In this document: in pieces, positions 16,793-24,207 of the stretch
How positions within the stretch are numbered: position 1 is the stretch's first letter
How the letters are laid out: every line of letters begins with the position of its first letter
Assembly (NCBI GenBank): GCA_025359865.1
Contig: JANYDH010000170.1
Location: forward strand, 1 to 45,208
Source: Actinomycetes bacterium
Lineage (GTDB): Bacteria > Actinomycetota > Acidimicrobiia > Acidimicrobiales > Ilumatobacteraceae
Direction: 5' to 3'
Length of the DNA: 45,208 nt
The notes under the pieces: generated by a model
What the model was told of the DNA's origin: nothing
What the model saw: only the letters and a program-made list of their open reading frames with translations
The model's database searches: none
Translations under genes and position numbers: made by a program

Positions 16793-17266
16793 TCAGGCGT
16801 CCTTGACAGTCCACGTGCGTTTGGCGACCGGGTCTTGGTCGCTCCATGGGAAGTTGATCCACTTGTCGGTGCGCTTCCAGACATAGTCACAGCGCACTAC
16901 CGAATGGCTCTTTTCGTACAGCACCGCGGTGCGCACCTCGGCGACCTTGCCCTCGCAGAACTGCTGAACGCTGCGCAGCGTGTGGCCGGTATCGGCAACA
17001 TCATCGGCGATGAGAATCCGTGCGTCGCTGACGTCGACGAAGTCCGGAGCGGGCGGCAGGATCCGCGGCACCTCGAGGCGCTCATCGACCCCGGTGTAGA
17101 ACTCGACATTCATCGTGTAGACATTCTTCACACTCAGCGCATAGCCGAGCGCCCCACCGATGAGTAGGCCCCCACGGGCAATCGAGAGAATCATGTCGGG
17201 CTCGTAGTCGTCGGCCACCAAGTGTGCAAGTTCGCGCGAGGCAGACCCGAACACCTCCCACGTCAT
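16793..17266 (-). CDS. Phosphoribosyltransferase (purine-salvage type)
   Basis: The 157-residue protein has the PRPP-binding motif ARILIADDVADTGHTL and an N-terminal MILSIARGGLLIGGALG loop, as in type I phosphoribosyltransferases of the xanthine/hypoxanthine-guanine branch. It probably converts a purine base and PRPP to a nucleotide; the base is not certain, and a regulatory relative is possible. The ATG at 17266 follows GAGAG and starts at the family boundary. The open frame extends to 17494 but that part shows no homology. The stop is 11 bp from the convergent protease gene. Confidence 0.86.
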   Translation of the reverse strand: MTWEVFGSASRELAHLVADDYEPDMILSIARGGLLIGGALGYALSVKNVYTMNVEFYTGVDERLEVPRILPPAPDFVDVSDARILIADDVADTGHTLRSVQQFCEGKVAEVRTAVLYEKSHSVVRCDYVWKRTDKWINFPWSDQDPVAKRTWTVKDA

Positions 17267-17605
17267 TATCTCTCGTTCCGTCGACACGGGTTCGTGCACC
17301 TTTCTCCGAGCTCTACACAGGCTCAACGGCAAGCTAGCCGATCCGGGTCGTAAGGCTCCTTTTAGCCAGGTCCTGCGTTCGAATAGATTGACGCGTTCCG
17401 CTATGGAGTGATCGGCGGACTGGACGTCTGTTCGCAGGGCACCGGCTGATTCCGGTTCTGTGCCGGCGGTTTCAGAGCCGGTGGCCACGAACAAAGTGTG
17501 GCGCGCGGTGAGAGACTTCGACTCTGGATCGTTGGTGGTGATGTTCGATGTCTTGGGTATCGCTGAAACCTATGCGTATGTCTGGTTCCACAGTGGTCAT
17601 CGCGA
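17267..17605. other. Intergenic region without recognised gene
   Basis: About 340 bp between the phosphoribosyltransferase start and the HNH gene, divergent. It must hold both promoters. I see a small GGCT/AGCC stem around 17354-17367 and a GTTCGAAT string at 17377, but no complete tRNA or known riboswitch. Confidence 0.6.
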
Positions 17606-17621
17606 TCGAACGCGTGTACGA
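17606..17621 (+). promoter_or_regulatory. LexA (SOS) box upstream of the HNH gene
   Basis: TCGAACGCGTGTACGA matches the actinobacterial LexA consensus TCGAAC-N4-GTTCGA at all but one base (GTACGA for GTTCGA). It ends 8 bp before the ATG at 17629, so LexA bound there would block the promoter. Several 13E12/DUF222 genes of mycobacteria are known members of the LexA regulon, which supports the call. Confidence 0.72.
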
Positions 17622-17628
17622 TTAGGTG

Positions 17629-18822
17629 ATGGGAAGCGGTACCGACCAACTCACCGAACAGTCGGTCTGCGAGTCGGTCTGTCTTGATGATCTTGTCGAG
17701 GTCACTGCGCATCTCGAACGCCGCCATGCCCGCTTCGCGTTTGATGTGGCCCGATTGGCCGACGCGGGCGAATGGGCTGTAGACGGGTCACTGTCGATGG
17801 CGATCTGGTTGCAGCAGCACTGCCGAATGAGTCACCGTGACGCAACCCGATTGTTGATCGAAGGCCGGTTCCTCAACCGTTACGACGCCGTCCGCGATGC
17901 CGCGTTCTCGGGCAGTCTGTCAGCATCGCAGGTGAGCGCGTTACGCAACGTTGTAACGAAACCAACCGCAGTACTGTTCGGCCAACACCAGCACGGTCTC
18001 GTCAACGCGTTCCGACATCTCGACCCGGTCACTACTGAACGCGCCTGCCAATCATGGCGTGCTAAGGCCGAAGCCGTCGCTGATATGCCGGTGCCGAAGC
18101 TCCCCGACCGGTCATGGACTTCGTCACGTCTCGCGGATGGCACCATGGTCGGACGGTTCGTCCTCGACCCGGCTGCCGCGACTGAACTCGAAACCGCGCT
18201 CCAAACCGCGCGCACGTTCGACGGCGCTGGCGACGACCGGCCCCATGGTGTGCGCAACGCTGACGCAGCCACCGAGATCATCGCGTTCTTCAACGCCAAC
18301 CATGACGGCGACGGCACACCACGCCACCGGCCGCATGTCGCGCTGTACGTCCAATCCGATGACCTCAACAACCTTGGCGGCGGTCACGCCGTCACCGACG
18401 ACGGCCACCTTCTACCTACCTGGGCAACCGACGCCTACCTGTGCGACTGTGTGATCCACCGGGTACTCCGCACCGCTGCGACCATCACCGACTATGGGCG
18501 CAGCATTCGCAGCGTCCCACCGCAGTTGTTCCGCGCTGTCGCCGACCGCGATCGCGGCTGCCGATTCACAGGCTGCACCCGCAAAATCGCCTGGTGCGAC
18601 GCCCACCACGTGCAATGGTGGAGACGCAACGGCGAAACAAAACTCGACAACCTTGTCCTGCTCTGCAGCCGCCACCATCACCTCATCCACCGACCAGGCT
18701 GGACACTCCAACTCGACCCCAACGGCGACCTCCACATCACCAACCACCTCGGGCATACCAGCACCACCCACCCCTACACATACCCGGCCACCGGACCACC
18801 CGGCCACGGACCACCCAGTTGA
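17629..18822 (+). CDS. DUF222 and HNH endonuclease domain protein (13E12 family)
   Basis: The 397-residue protein has the helical DUF222 domain in its first two-thirds (VTAHLERRHARFAFDVARLADAGEWAVDGSLSMAIWLQQH in overlapping pieces) and a C-terminal HNH nuclease: CRFTGCTRKIAWCDAHHVQWW, a conserved Asn in KLDNLVLLCSRHHHLIH, and paired zinc cysteines. These multicopy actinobacterial genes are thought to be nucleases of selfish or repair-associated elements; their biological role is not settled. The ATG at 17629 follows AGG closely; a GTG three bases upstream is an alternative. A near-consensus LexA box overlaps the presumed promoter. The adjacent IS and P450 remnants suggest a region prone to rearrangement. 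Confidence 0.93.
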   Translation: MGSGTDQLTEQSVCESVCLDDLVEVTAHLERRHARFAFDVARLADAGEWAVDGSLSMAIWLQQHCRMSHRDATRLLIEGRFLNRYDAVRDAAFSGSLSASQVSALRNVVTKPTAVLFGQHQHGLVNAFRHLDPVTTERACQSWRAKAEAVADMPVPKLPDRSWTSSRLADGTMVGRFVLDPAAATELETALQTARTFDGAGDDRPHGVRNADAATEIIAFFNANHDGDGTPRHRPHVALYVQSDDLNNLGGGHAVTDDGHLLPTWATDAYLCDCVIHRVLRTAATITDYGRSIRSVPPQLFRAVADRDRGCRFTGCTRKIAWCDAHHVQWWRRNGETKLDNLVLLCSRHHHLIHRPGWTLQLDPNGDLHITNHLGHTSTTHPYTYPATGPPGHGPPS

Positions 18823-18865
18823 GCTTGTCCACTACCAGAGCTCTGCTTGCGATGGTCGTCCGGTA

Positions 18866-19045
18866 TCAGCTCACTGCTGGGCGGAAATGCACAGGTAACT
18901 TGTCGAGGCCGAGCACGAAGTTGCCGCGCCGCTAGCGGTAGCGGCTGATCGGTGGCCAGTTCGAGATTGTCGAAGCGGCGGAGTAGCTCCTCGAACAACA
19001 CCCGCAGCTCGAGACGCGCCAACGGAGCACAATGACCCCAGCCGA
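18866..19045 (-). pseudogene. Cytochrome P450 C-terminal remnant
   Basis: The minus strand encodes the end of a P450: a shortened haem-loop GWGHCAPLARLELRVLFEEL, where an intact loop reads GxHxCLGxxLAR, so Leu-Gly and a residue or more before the Cys are missing. LRRFDNLELA follows, and then, after a frameshift near 18925, NFVLGLDKLPVHFRP to a stop at 18866-18868. The rest of the enzyme (over 300 residues) is absent. The loss of haem-loop residues and the shift show it is dead. The homology stops where the IS1634-type transposase homology begins on the opposite strand. Confidence 0.8.
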
Positions 19046-19476
19046 GATCCTCACCGCCTACCGCTACCAACCCAACCTCGCACACCGTAACCACACGCTC
19101 AAAGGCCCCCACCAAGCCGCCCCCAAGTTCTTGCATACCCCGCACCGCATCGAAGCACTCCTGCTGTGCCAATTCCTCGCCCTACTCACCCAAGCCCTCA
19201 TCGATTGCGAGATCCGCACCGCAATGCAAACCGCACAACTGAACAGCATCCCTCTGTACCCCAAACTCCGATCCTGCCCGCGCCCAGCGCCCACGAATAC
19301 TCGAAATCTTCAACAACATCGCCCGCCACCACCCGATCAGCAACAACCAGACCATCCAGACCTTCGAACCCGACCTCACCCGACTGCAACACCAGAGCCC
19401 CTTTTCGCCACGTCCGGAGCTTCTGGTGCTGCCAGTGGTGCCAGTGGTGCCAGTGGTGCCAGCGCTTCCGCGCTAG
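19032..19476 (+). pseudogene. IS1634-family transposase C-terminal remnant, frameshifted
   Basis: The plus strand encodes the last part of an IS1634-type DDE transposase: EILTAYRYQPNLAHRNHTLK, then HRIEALLLCQFLALLTQALI, then SIPLYPKLRSC. The characteristic continuation APT-RILEIF is found only after a frameshift near 19290, in the frame reading ILEIFNNIARHHPISNNQ up to the TAG at 19474. The N-terminal catalytic half is missing, and no terminal inverted repeats were recognised. It is a dead IS fragment joined to the P450 remnant and abutting the end of pilB. Confidence 0.8.
19432..19462. repeat. 9-bp tandem repeat, three and a half copies
   Basis: CCAGTGGTG is repeated at 19432-19440, 19441-19449 and 19450-19458, followed by CCAG. 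It lies between the IS remnant and the pilB stop. Confidence 0.9.
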
Positions 19477-21227
19477 GACAGGTACACGTTGCGGATGACC
19501 TCGTCGATCGTCGTCACATCCGCAGCCACCAACGCCATCGCCTCGCGGCCCATCGTTGGCATCCCTTGACGTTGCGCCAGATCGCGCACCTCGTGCGGAG
19601 TCCCGCCGCCAACGAGAAGCTGACCAACCTCGTCGGTCACTTCCAACACCTCGTACACGCCGAGGCGGTCGCGATAGCCGGTGTTCGAACAGAAGTTGCA
19701 CCCCGCGCCCCGCATGAACCGGTCCTTCGGTGGCCCACCCAGGTGCGTGTACCAGCGCATCTCCTGCGCACTCGGCTCGTAGCTGACCGTGCACGCTTCA
19801 CAGACCTTACGCACAAGCCGCTGGCCGACCACACCAACCAGCGAGGAAGCAACGAGGAACGGTTCGATCCCCATGTCCAACAGGCGATACAACGCGGAAC
19901 TGGCATCCGTGGCATGAAGCGACGACATCACTAGGTGACCCGTGAGTGCGGACTGCACAGCGATCTTCGCTGTTTCTTGGTCGCGGATCTCGCCGACCAA
20001 GATGACGTCGGGGTCCTGACGAAGAATCGACTTCAAGCCGACGGCAAACGTGACGTCGGCCTGCTGATTGATCTGCATCTGGTTTACCGCCGGGAACACG
20101 TACTCGACCGGGTCCTCGATCGTCATCACGTTCAACTCGCTCCGGCTGATCTCGGCGAGGGTGGCATACAGCGTGGTGGTCTTGCCCGAGCCCGTCGGTC
20201 CACTGCAGATGATCATGCCGTACGGCTTGTGCACGATCGACAAGAACCGCTCATACGTGGCGGTTGGCATGCCCAATTCGGCCAACTGCTTCATCGACCG
20301 ACTCTTGTCGAGCAGACGCAACACGGCCGTCTCGCCCCAGATCGTGGCGCTGGTCGCGACTCGGACATCGAGCCCGACTCCATCGAGATTCATGTGGAAC
20401 TGGCCGTCCTGGGGACGTCGGCGCTCGACGATGTCCATCTCGGCCATGATCTTGATCCGGCTGACCAGCTCTGGCCCGGCCGATGACGGCAGACTGAGTA
20501 CCTCGCGCAGCGCCCCATCCACGCGGTATCTGATCCGGATCCGTCCTTCGGTTGGTTCGACATGGATGTCCGAGGCGCGATCGCGCAGCGCCTGAGCCAC
20601 GATCTTGTTGACGAGCTGAATGATCGGTGCGTCGCCCCCGCCGACCTCGAGTGCGATCGCAGTCTCGGGTGCTGCATCAGCCCAAATCTGCTGGACCTGG
20701 TCATCGACCGCCGACAACACGCGGTAATGCGTGCTGAGCGCGATCTTGATGTCTTGAAGTGGCGCGAGGTAGATGTTGACGGCGCGGACGGGAAGCCGTT
20801 CCAGCTCGTCACGTACGGACTGACTGGACGCGTCGGCGAGGGCGACATCGAGCACGCCATCGGTCAGCCGCATGGGCACGATGTTGAAAGCAACAGCGAC
20901 TGATTCCGACACCATCGCAAGAGCTTCGTCGGTTGGGCTTTCACGGCGTAGATCGATCGTCGGAAGGCCGAGCTGCGTAGCAAGGGCCTGCGCCAACACC
21001 CGCGGGTCGACCAGGCCCTGTTCGACAAGAATGGCGCCGAGTTGACGCCCGGATTCAAGCTGCAGGTTCAATGCCGCCGATACCTGCTCGGGGAGGAGCA
21101 GGTTTTCCGACACCAGAACATCACCCAACCGAGCCCGCTCACCGGCAGCGATCATCGCCGTCACCTGCGCGGCAGGTGTCGATACGTCGCCGCCAACGGA
21201 ATCGATGTTCTTGCGGTTCCGCTTCAT
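19473..21227 (-). CDS. pilB: Type IV pilus assembly ATPase PilB
   Basis: The 584-residue protein is a GspE/PilB extension ATPase. It has an N-terminal MshEN-like domain (LGDVLVSENLLLPEQV, residues 34-49; a second copy around 85-170, the type that binds c-di-GMP in some homologues), the N2 region VEPTEGRIRIRYRVDG, Walker A GPTGSGKT (343-350), the Asp box, Walker B ILRQDPDVILVGEIRD (401-416) and the His box HLVMSSLHATD. A four-Cys zinc site (Cys476, 479, 510, 513) separates PilB from the retraction ATPase PilT. It powers pilus extension from the cytoplasmic face. It diverges from pilC across a 282-bp region. GTP/ATP choice and c-di-GMP binding are untested. Confidence 0.96.
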   Translation of the reverse strand: MKRNRKNIDSVGGDVSTPAAQVTAMIAAGERARLGDVLVSENLLLPEQVSAALNLQLESGRQLGAILVEQGLVDPRVLAQALATQLGLPTIDLRRESPTDEALAMVSESVAVAFNIVPMRLTDGVLDVALADASSQSVRDELERLPVRAVNIYLAPLQDIKIALSTHYRVLSAVDDQVQQIWADAAPETAIALEVGGGDAPIIQLVNKIVAQALRDRASDIHVEPTEGRIRIRYRVDGALREVLSLPSSAGPELVSRIKIMAEMDIVERRRPQDGQFHMNLDGVGLDVRVATSATIWGETAVLRLLDKSRSMKQLAELGMPTATYERFLSIVHKPYGMIICSGPTGSGKTTTLYATLAEISRSELNVMTIEDPVEYVFPAVNQMQINQQADVTFAVGLKSILRQDPDVILVGEIRDQETAKIAVQSALTGHLVMSSLHATDASSALYRLLDMGIEPFLVASSLVGVVGQRLVRKVCEACTVSYEPSAQEMRWYTHLGGPPKDRFMRGAGCNFCSNTGYRDRLGVYEVLEVTDEVGQLLVGGGTPHEVRDLAQRQGMPTMGREAMALVAADVTTIDEVIRNVYLS

Positions 21228-21509
21228 GTAGCACAGCTCTCTGTCGGGGAATCAGACACCAATGGTTCCGGACGCAACCAATCGCGCCACATACGTCGCC
21301 GAGGGCTGCTGTGCCAGGCTCCTCGAAACCCGCACTTTTGGGGGTGCACCTGGATGCATGTGCACTACGGCAAGCGGACAGTCCTCATGCATGAAAGCGA
21401 CACGAGGGCCACGTACCGTGATCAATGGGCGCACGTCATCCATTCGTTGCGTCTCGTACGCGCCTCGCTCTACGTCGCAGCCGTACCGAGCAGGACCAGG
21501 CGACCTCTG
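21228..21509. promoter_or_regulatory. Divergent pilB-pilC intergenic region
   Basis: 282 bp separate the two divergent starts and must carry both promoters. The strand toward pilC is open upstream through this region but without homology. No convincing c-di-GMP riboswitch core was found, although the string GGACGCAA occurs near 21268. Confidence 0.55.
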
Positions 21510-22799
21510 ATGGCCCGACGTGACCGTGTCGACTCACAGGCCCCGGCCCAGGCTCCACTGATCGCTCTGGCGGCCGAGCCCACGCAGCCCAAGGTCAAGC
21601 GATCGAAGACCAAGACCAAGACCAATGTCAAGGCCAAGACCAATGTCAAGACCAAGACCAATGTCAAGACCAAGACCACTGTCAAGACCAAGGCGGTCAA
21701 GCGCGACAAGGACGGTAACGAAGTCGCTCACTGGTGGCAGGCCGACATGCATTTCGGCCTCTCTGTCAAACCGGAAATCGTGATGGCATTTTCCAGGCAG
21801 GTGGCGTCGTTCATCGAGGCCGGGATCTCGATCATCGAGACCCTTGAGATCGTGGGCGAGGAGACGGGTTCGGATGTGATGCGCCGTGTGGTGCGTGAGC
21901 TGACCGCATCGATCCAACGCGGTGCCAGCTTCGCTGATGCTGTCGGCGCCCACCCCGATGTCTTTCCTCCCTACTACCGGGCGATGGTGCGCTCGGCCGA
22001 ATTCACCGGCCACCTCGACGACGTCTTGAACCAACTCGCCGCCTACCTGGAGCGTGACATTCTGGCCCGTCGCCAAGTGAAGAGCGCGTTGACCTATCCG
22101 GTAGTCGTTCTGGTCGTGGCATCTGCAGCCATGGTGGTGATGTCGGTGTTCGTGCTTCCGAAGTTTGCCGACATGTATCGCGGTCTCGGTGCGAAGCTGC
22201 CGCTTCCAACCCGGATCCTGCTTAACTCGACCGACTTCATCACCGGCCGGTGGTACGTGATCGTCGGCGGAGCCGCAGCCGCCGTGGTGATCATGCTCGC
22301 CGTATTCGGTGGCGCCCGCGGTAAGAGCCGGCGCGACCGTTCCGCGATGCGTCTACCGGTAGTCGGCCCGCTGTTCCACTTGATCTCGATCGAGCGGTTC
22401 TGTCGTGTACTCGCAGCACTGGCCAAGGCGGGCGTTCCCCTGCCGGATGCGATCGCAATGTCAGCTGACAGTACGAACAACTCGGTCTTTCAGAACAAAC
22501 TGGAGGTGGTCCGCGACACGCTGATCCGCGGTGGTGGCCTATCGGCGCCGATGTTCGAGGCTGGAATCTTTCCGATCGCCGCACGACAGATGATCCGGGT
22601 CGGCGAGCGGACCGGATCGTTGGGTCAGCAGCTCAGCAAGGCCGCTTCGTACTACGAGCGCGAAGTCGGCTTCAAGATGAAGCGGGCGACCGAACTGTTC
22701 CAGCCGGCGGTGATTCTCTTCGTCGGATTCCTGGTTGGTTTCATCGCCGTCGCCCAGGTCGCCGCGATGTACAGCATCTTCAGTCAGGTGCACGCGTGA
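21510..22799 (+). CDS. pilC: Type IV pilus inner-membrane platform protein PilC
   Basis: The 429-residue protein has two T2SSF/PilC domains (SRQVASFIEAGISIIETLEIV near residue 93; FCRVLAALAKAGVPLPDAIAM near 297), each followed by membrane helices, ending RATELFQPAVILFVGFLVGFIAVAQ. It forms the platform that PilB turns during pilin assembly. The ATG at 21510 is preferred; the frame continues upstream to 21042 but that overlaps pilB. The first 80 residues are a basic, low-complexity tail with four six-residue KTKTNVK-type repeats not usual in PilC. Downstream genes encode pilins in the same direction. Confidence 0.94.
   Translation: MARRDRVDSQAPAQAPLIALAAEPTQPKVKRSKTKTKTNVKAKTNVKTKTNVKTKTTVKTKAVKRDKDGNEVAHWWQADMHFGLSVKPEIVMAFSRQVASFIEAGISIIETLEIVGEETGSDVMRRVVRELTASIQRGASFADAVGAHPDVFPPYYRAMVRSAEFTGHLDDVLNQLAAYLERDILARRQVKSALTYPVVVLVVASAAMVVMSVFVLPKFADMYRGLGAKLPLPTRILLNSTDFITGRWYVIVGGAAAAVVIMLAVFGGARGKSRRDRSAMRLPVVGPLFHLISIERFCRVLAALAKAGVPLPDAIAMSADSTNNSVFQNKLEVVRDTLIRGGGLSAPMFEAGIFPIAARQMIRVGERTGSLGQQLSKAASYYEREVGFKMKRATELFQPAVILFVGFLVGFIAVAQVAAMYSIFSQVHA
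21615..21686. repeat. 18-bp in-frame tandem repeat in pilC
   Basis: Four units close to ACCAAGACCAATGTCAAG encode Thr-Lys-Thr-Asn-Val-Lys in the N-terminal tail of PilC. One unit begins GCC instead of ACC and one has ACT for AAT. The array gives a strongly positive, lysine-rich cytoplasmic tail. Confidence 0.93.
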
Positions 22800-22878
22800 G
22801 CATCGACCGAACCAGATCCCGCCACCACAGTCCCCCACACCAGCCGGTCCCCGGCAACAACCAGAAAGCAGAACCATC

Positions 22879-23289
22879 ATGAAAGACCCCACAATCCCCC
22901 ACGTGACCGGAATGAAGACTCATCATCGGCAACCCAATCGAGACAAGGGTTTCACGCTTGTCGAGATCCTCATCTCGATCGTGCTCGTCGGCATTCTCTC
23001 TGCTGTCGTCGTCGTCGGCATCGGCAACTTGACGAGCAAGGGTACGACGGCCGCGTGCGCAGCATCGCTCGACGCCGCCAAGGCCGGAGCAATCGTCTAC
23101 TACTCGACCAACGCCAACGCCTACCCGACGACGCTGCTCCAGATGACTGGGGCAACACCAGCCGCGCTGACCCTGCCAACTGGCGTGACCCTCGCAGCGC
23201 CAGCCAATGTGGTGGCAAGCGGCAACGGCTGGACCCTCACCATGACGGTCGGCGCTTCGGGCAACGCACCAACCTTCGTCTGCACCTGA
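22879..23289 (+). CDS. Type IV pilin, major-pilin-like
   Basis: The 136-residue prepilin has a basic leader followed by the class III cleavage site G-FTLVEILISIV (Glu5 present) and a single hydrophobic helix, as in PilA/ComGC-type pilins. The small globular part contains two cysteines (AACAAS and the C-terminal FVCT) that could form the D-loop disulfide. The ATG at 22879 is chosen; an ATG at 22912 closer to the leader is an alternative and leaves a shorter leader. It is the first of four consecutive pilin-like genes and the best candidate for the main fibre subunit. Confidence 0.88.
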   Translation: MKDPTIPHVTGMKTHHRQPNRDKGFTLVEILISIVLVGILSAVVVVGIGNLTSKGTTAACAASLDAAKAGAIVYYSTNANAYPTTLLQMTGATPAALTLPTGVTLAAPANVVASGNGWTLTMTVGASGNAPTFVCT

Positions 23290-23317
23290 TCTGTCTCTCA
23301 GGCTGCGGGGTGATGTG

Positions 23318-23689
23318 ATGCGTCTCCACAAGGATCAGGGCGAGACCCTTGTGGAGACCATCCTGACGGTCGTCATCATCGGCGTGGCGGTCACGGCGCT
23401 GGTCGCTGCATTGGCCACGACGGCATCGGCGGGCGCCGCCCACCGCAACAACGTGGTCGCCGACACCGTGATGCGCAACTACGCCGAAGCGACGAAGGCG
23501 GCGGCCCGAACATGCGTGACCGGGCAGACGTATGCCGTAGTGTTTCAACCGCCGACCGGCTACACAGTTTCAGTAGCGCCCACAGGAACAGCATGTCCGA
23601 CCGTGCTCACGACACGGCTGCTCACGCTGTCCGTCACCGGCCCCACGAAGGTCGCCCAGACGATGGCGATCAGGATCAGAACGCCGTGA
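23318..23689 (+). CDS. Minor pilin-like protein (PilV/PilI position)
   Basis: The 123-residue protein has a short basic leader and GETLVETILTVVIIGVAV, a prepilin-like helix in which the cleavage-site Phe is replaced by Glu and position +5 is Glu. One hydrophobic helix and a small secreted domain with two cysteines follow. GGGG precedes the ATG by 7 bp; a GTG at 23315 is an alternative. Its stop overlaps the GTG of the next gene (GTGA), so the genes are translationally coupled. It is probably a minor pilin of the tip-priming complex. Confidence 0.78.
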   Translation: MRLHKDQGETLVETILTVVIIGVAVTALVAALATTASAGAAHRNNVVADTVMRNYAEATKAAARTCVTGQTYAVVFQPPTGYTVSVAPTGTACPTVLTTRLLTLSVTGPTKVAQTMAIRIRTP

Positions 23690-24207
23690 GCACCCCAGTC
23701 TGCACTCGATCATCCAATCGACGCCATACGCGCCTCGATGAAGACCGTGGCGCAGGGCTCATCATCGCCATTGGATTCGTGGTGATGATCAGCGCGATGA
23801 CCGCCGGGTTGTCGTCACTCGTCATCTCCAGTATGACCAACCGAGGCTCACTGCAGGCGGTGCGAGATCGGCAGTACGCTGCCGATGGCGCGGTGGAAGA
23901 CGCCATCGTGGCCGTTCGCGCACTCGACCGCTCCACGACCGGATCGTGCACGGCTGCCGCGGGGTCGGCTGTCTCGACCACCAACTCCGTCGCGATCAGA
24001 GTCGATTGGCAGAACCTGTGCGGTGCCGTCATCGCTCCCGATGGCACGGTCGTTTCGCAACGCAATGTCGTCTTCACGGCCTGCGCCGATACGGGCAAGG
24101 TTTGCGGGGACGCTCAGGTCATCATCCGTGCGCAAGTGAACTTCGAACAGTCCGAGTCCGGAGCGGTGTCAAAGACGTACGTCCAATCCTGGAACGTCAA
24201 CCAATGA
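23686..24207 (+). CDS. PilX-like pilus assembly protein
   Basis: The 173-residue protein has an N-terminal basic stretch, EDRGAGLIIAIGFVVMISAMTAGLSSLVISS as one membrane helix, then RQYAADGAVEDAI, the pattern of PilX/GspK-like minor components that carry a pilin helix without the usual Glu5. The secreted part has four cysteines. The start is the GTG at 23686, overlapping the preceding stop; the stop overlaps the next ATG by 4 bp. Order (pilin, PilV-like, PilX-like, PilW-like) is that of minor-pilin operons. Confidence 0.76.
   Translation: MSTPVCTRSSNRRHTRLDEDRGAGLIIAIGFVVMISAMTAGLSSLVISSMTNRGSLQAVRDRQYAADGAVEDAIVAVRALDRSTTGSCTAAAGSAVSTTNSVAIRVDWQNLCGAVIAPDGTVVSQRNVVFTACADTGKVCGDAQVIIRAQVNFEQSESGAVSKTYVQSWNVNQ

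Noticed and set aside
17340-17400. tRNA-like sequence around GTTCGAAT
   Set aside because: The T-loop-like string has no matching acceptor, D or anticodon stems.
19477-19934. Continuation of the plus-strand frame through the end of pilB
   Set aside because: Only the first part shows transposase homology; the rest is antisense to conserved pilB.
21042-21509. 156-residue N-terminal extension of PilC
   Set aside because: It overlaps the N-terminus of divergent pilB and has no PilC homology; ATG 21510 is enough.
21228-21509. c-di-GMP (GEMM) riboswitch upstream of the pilus genes
   Set aside because: Expected by analogy, and GGACGCAA occurs near 21268, but the partner helices and the GNRA tetraloop receptor pattern are missing on both strands.
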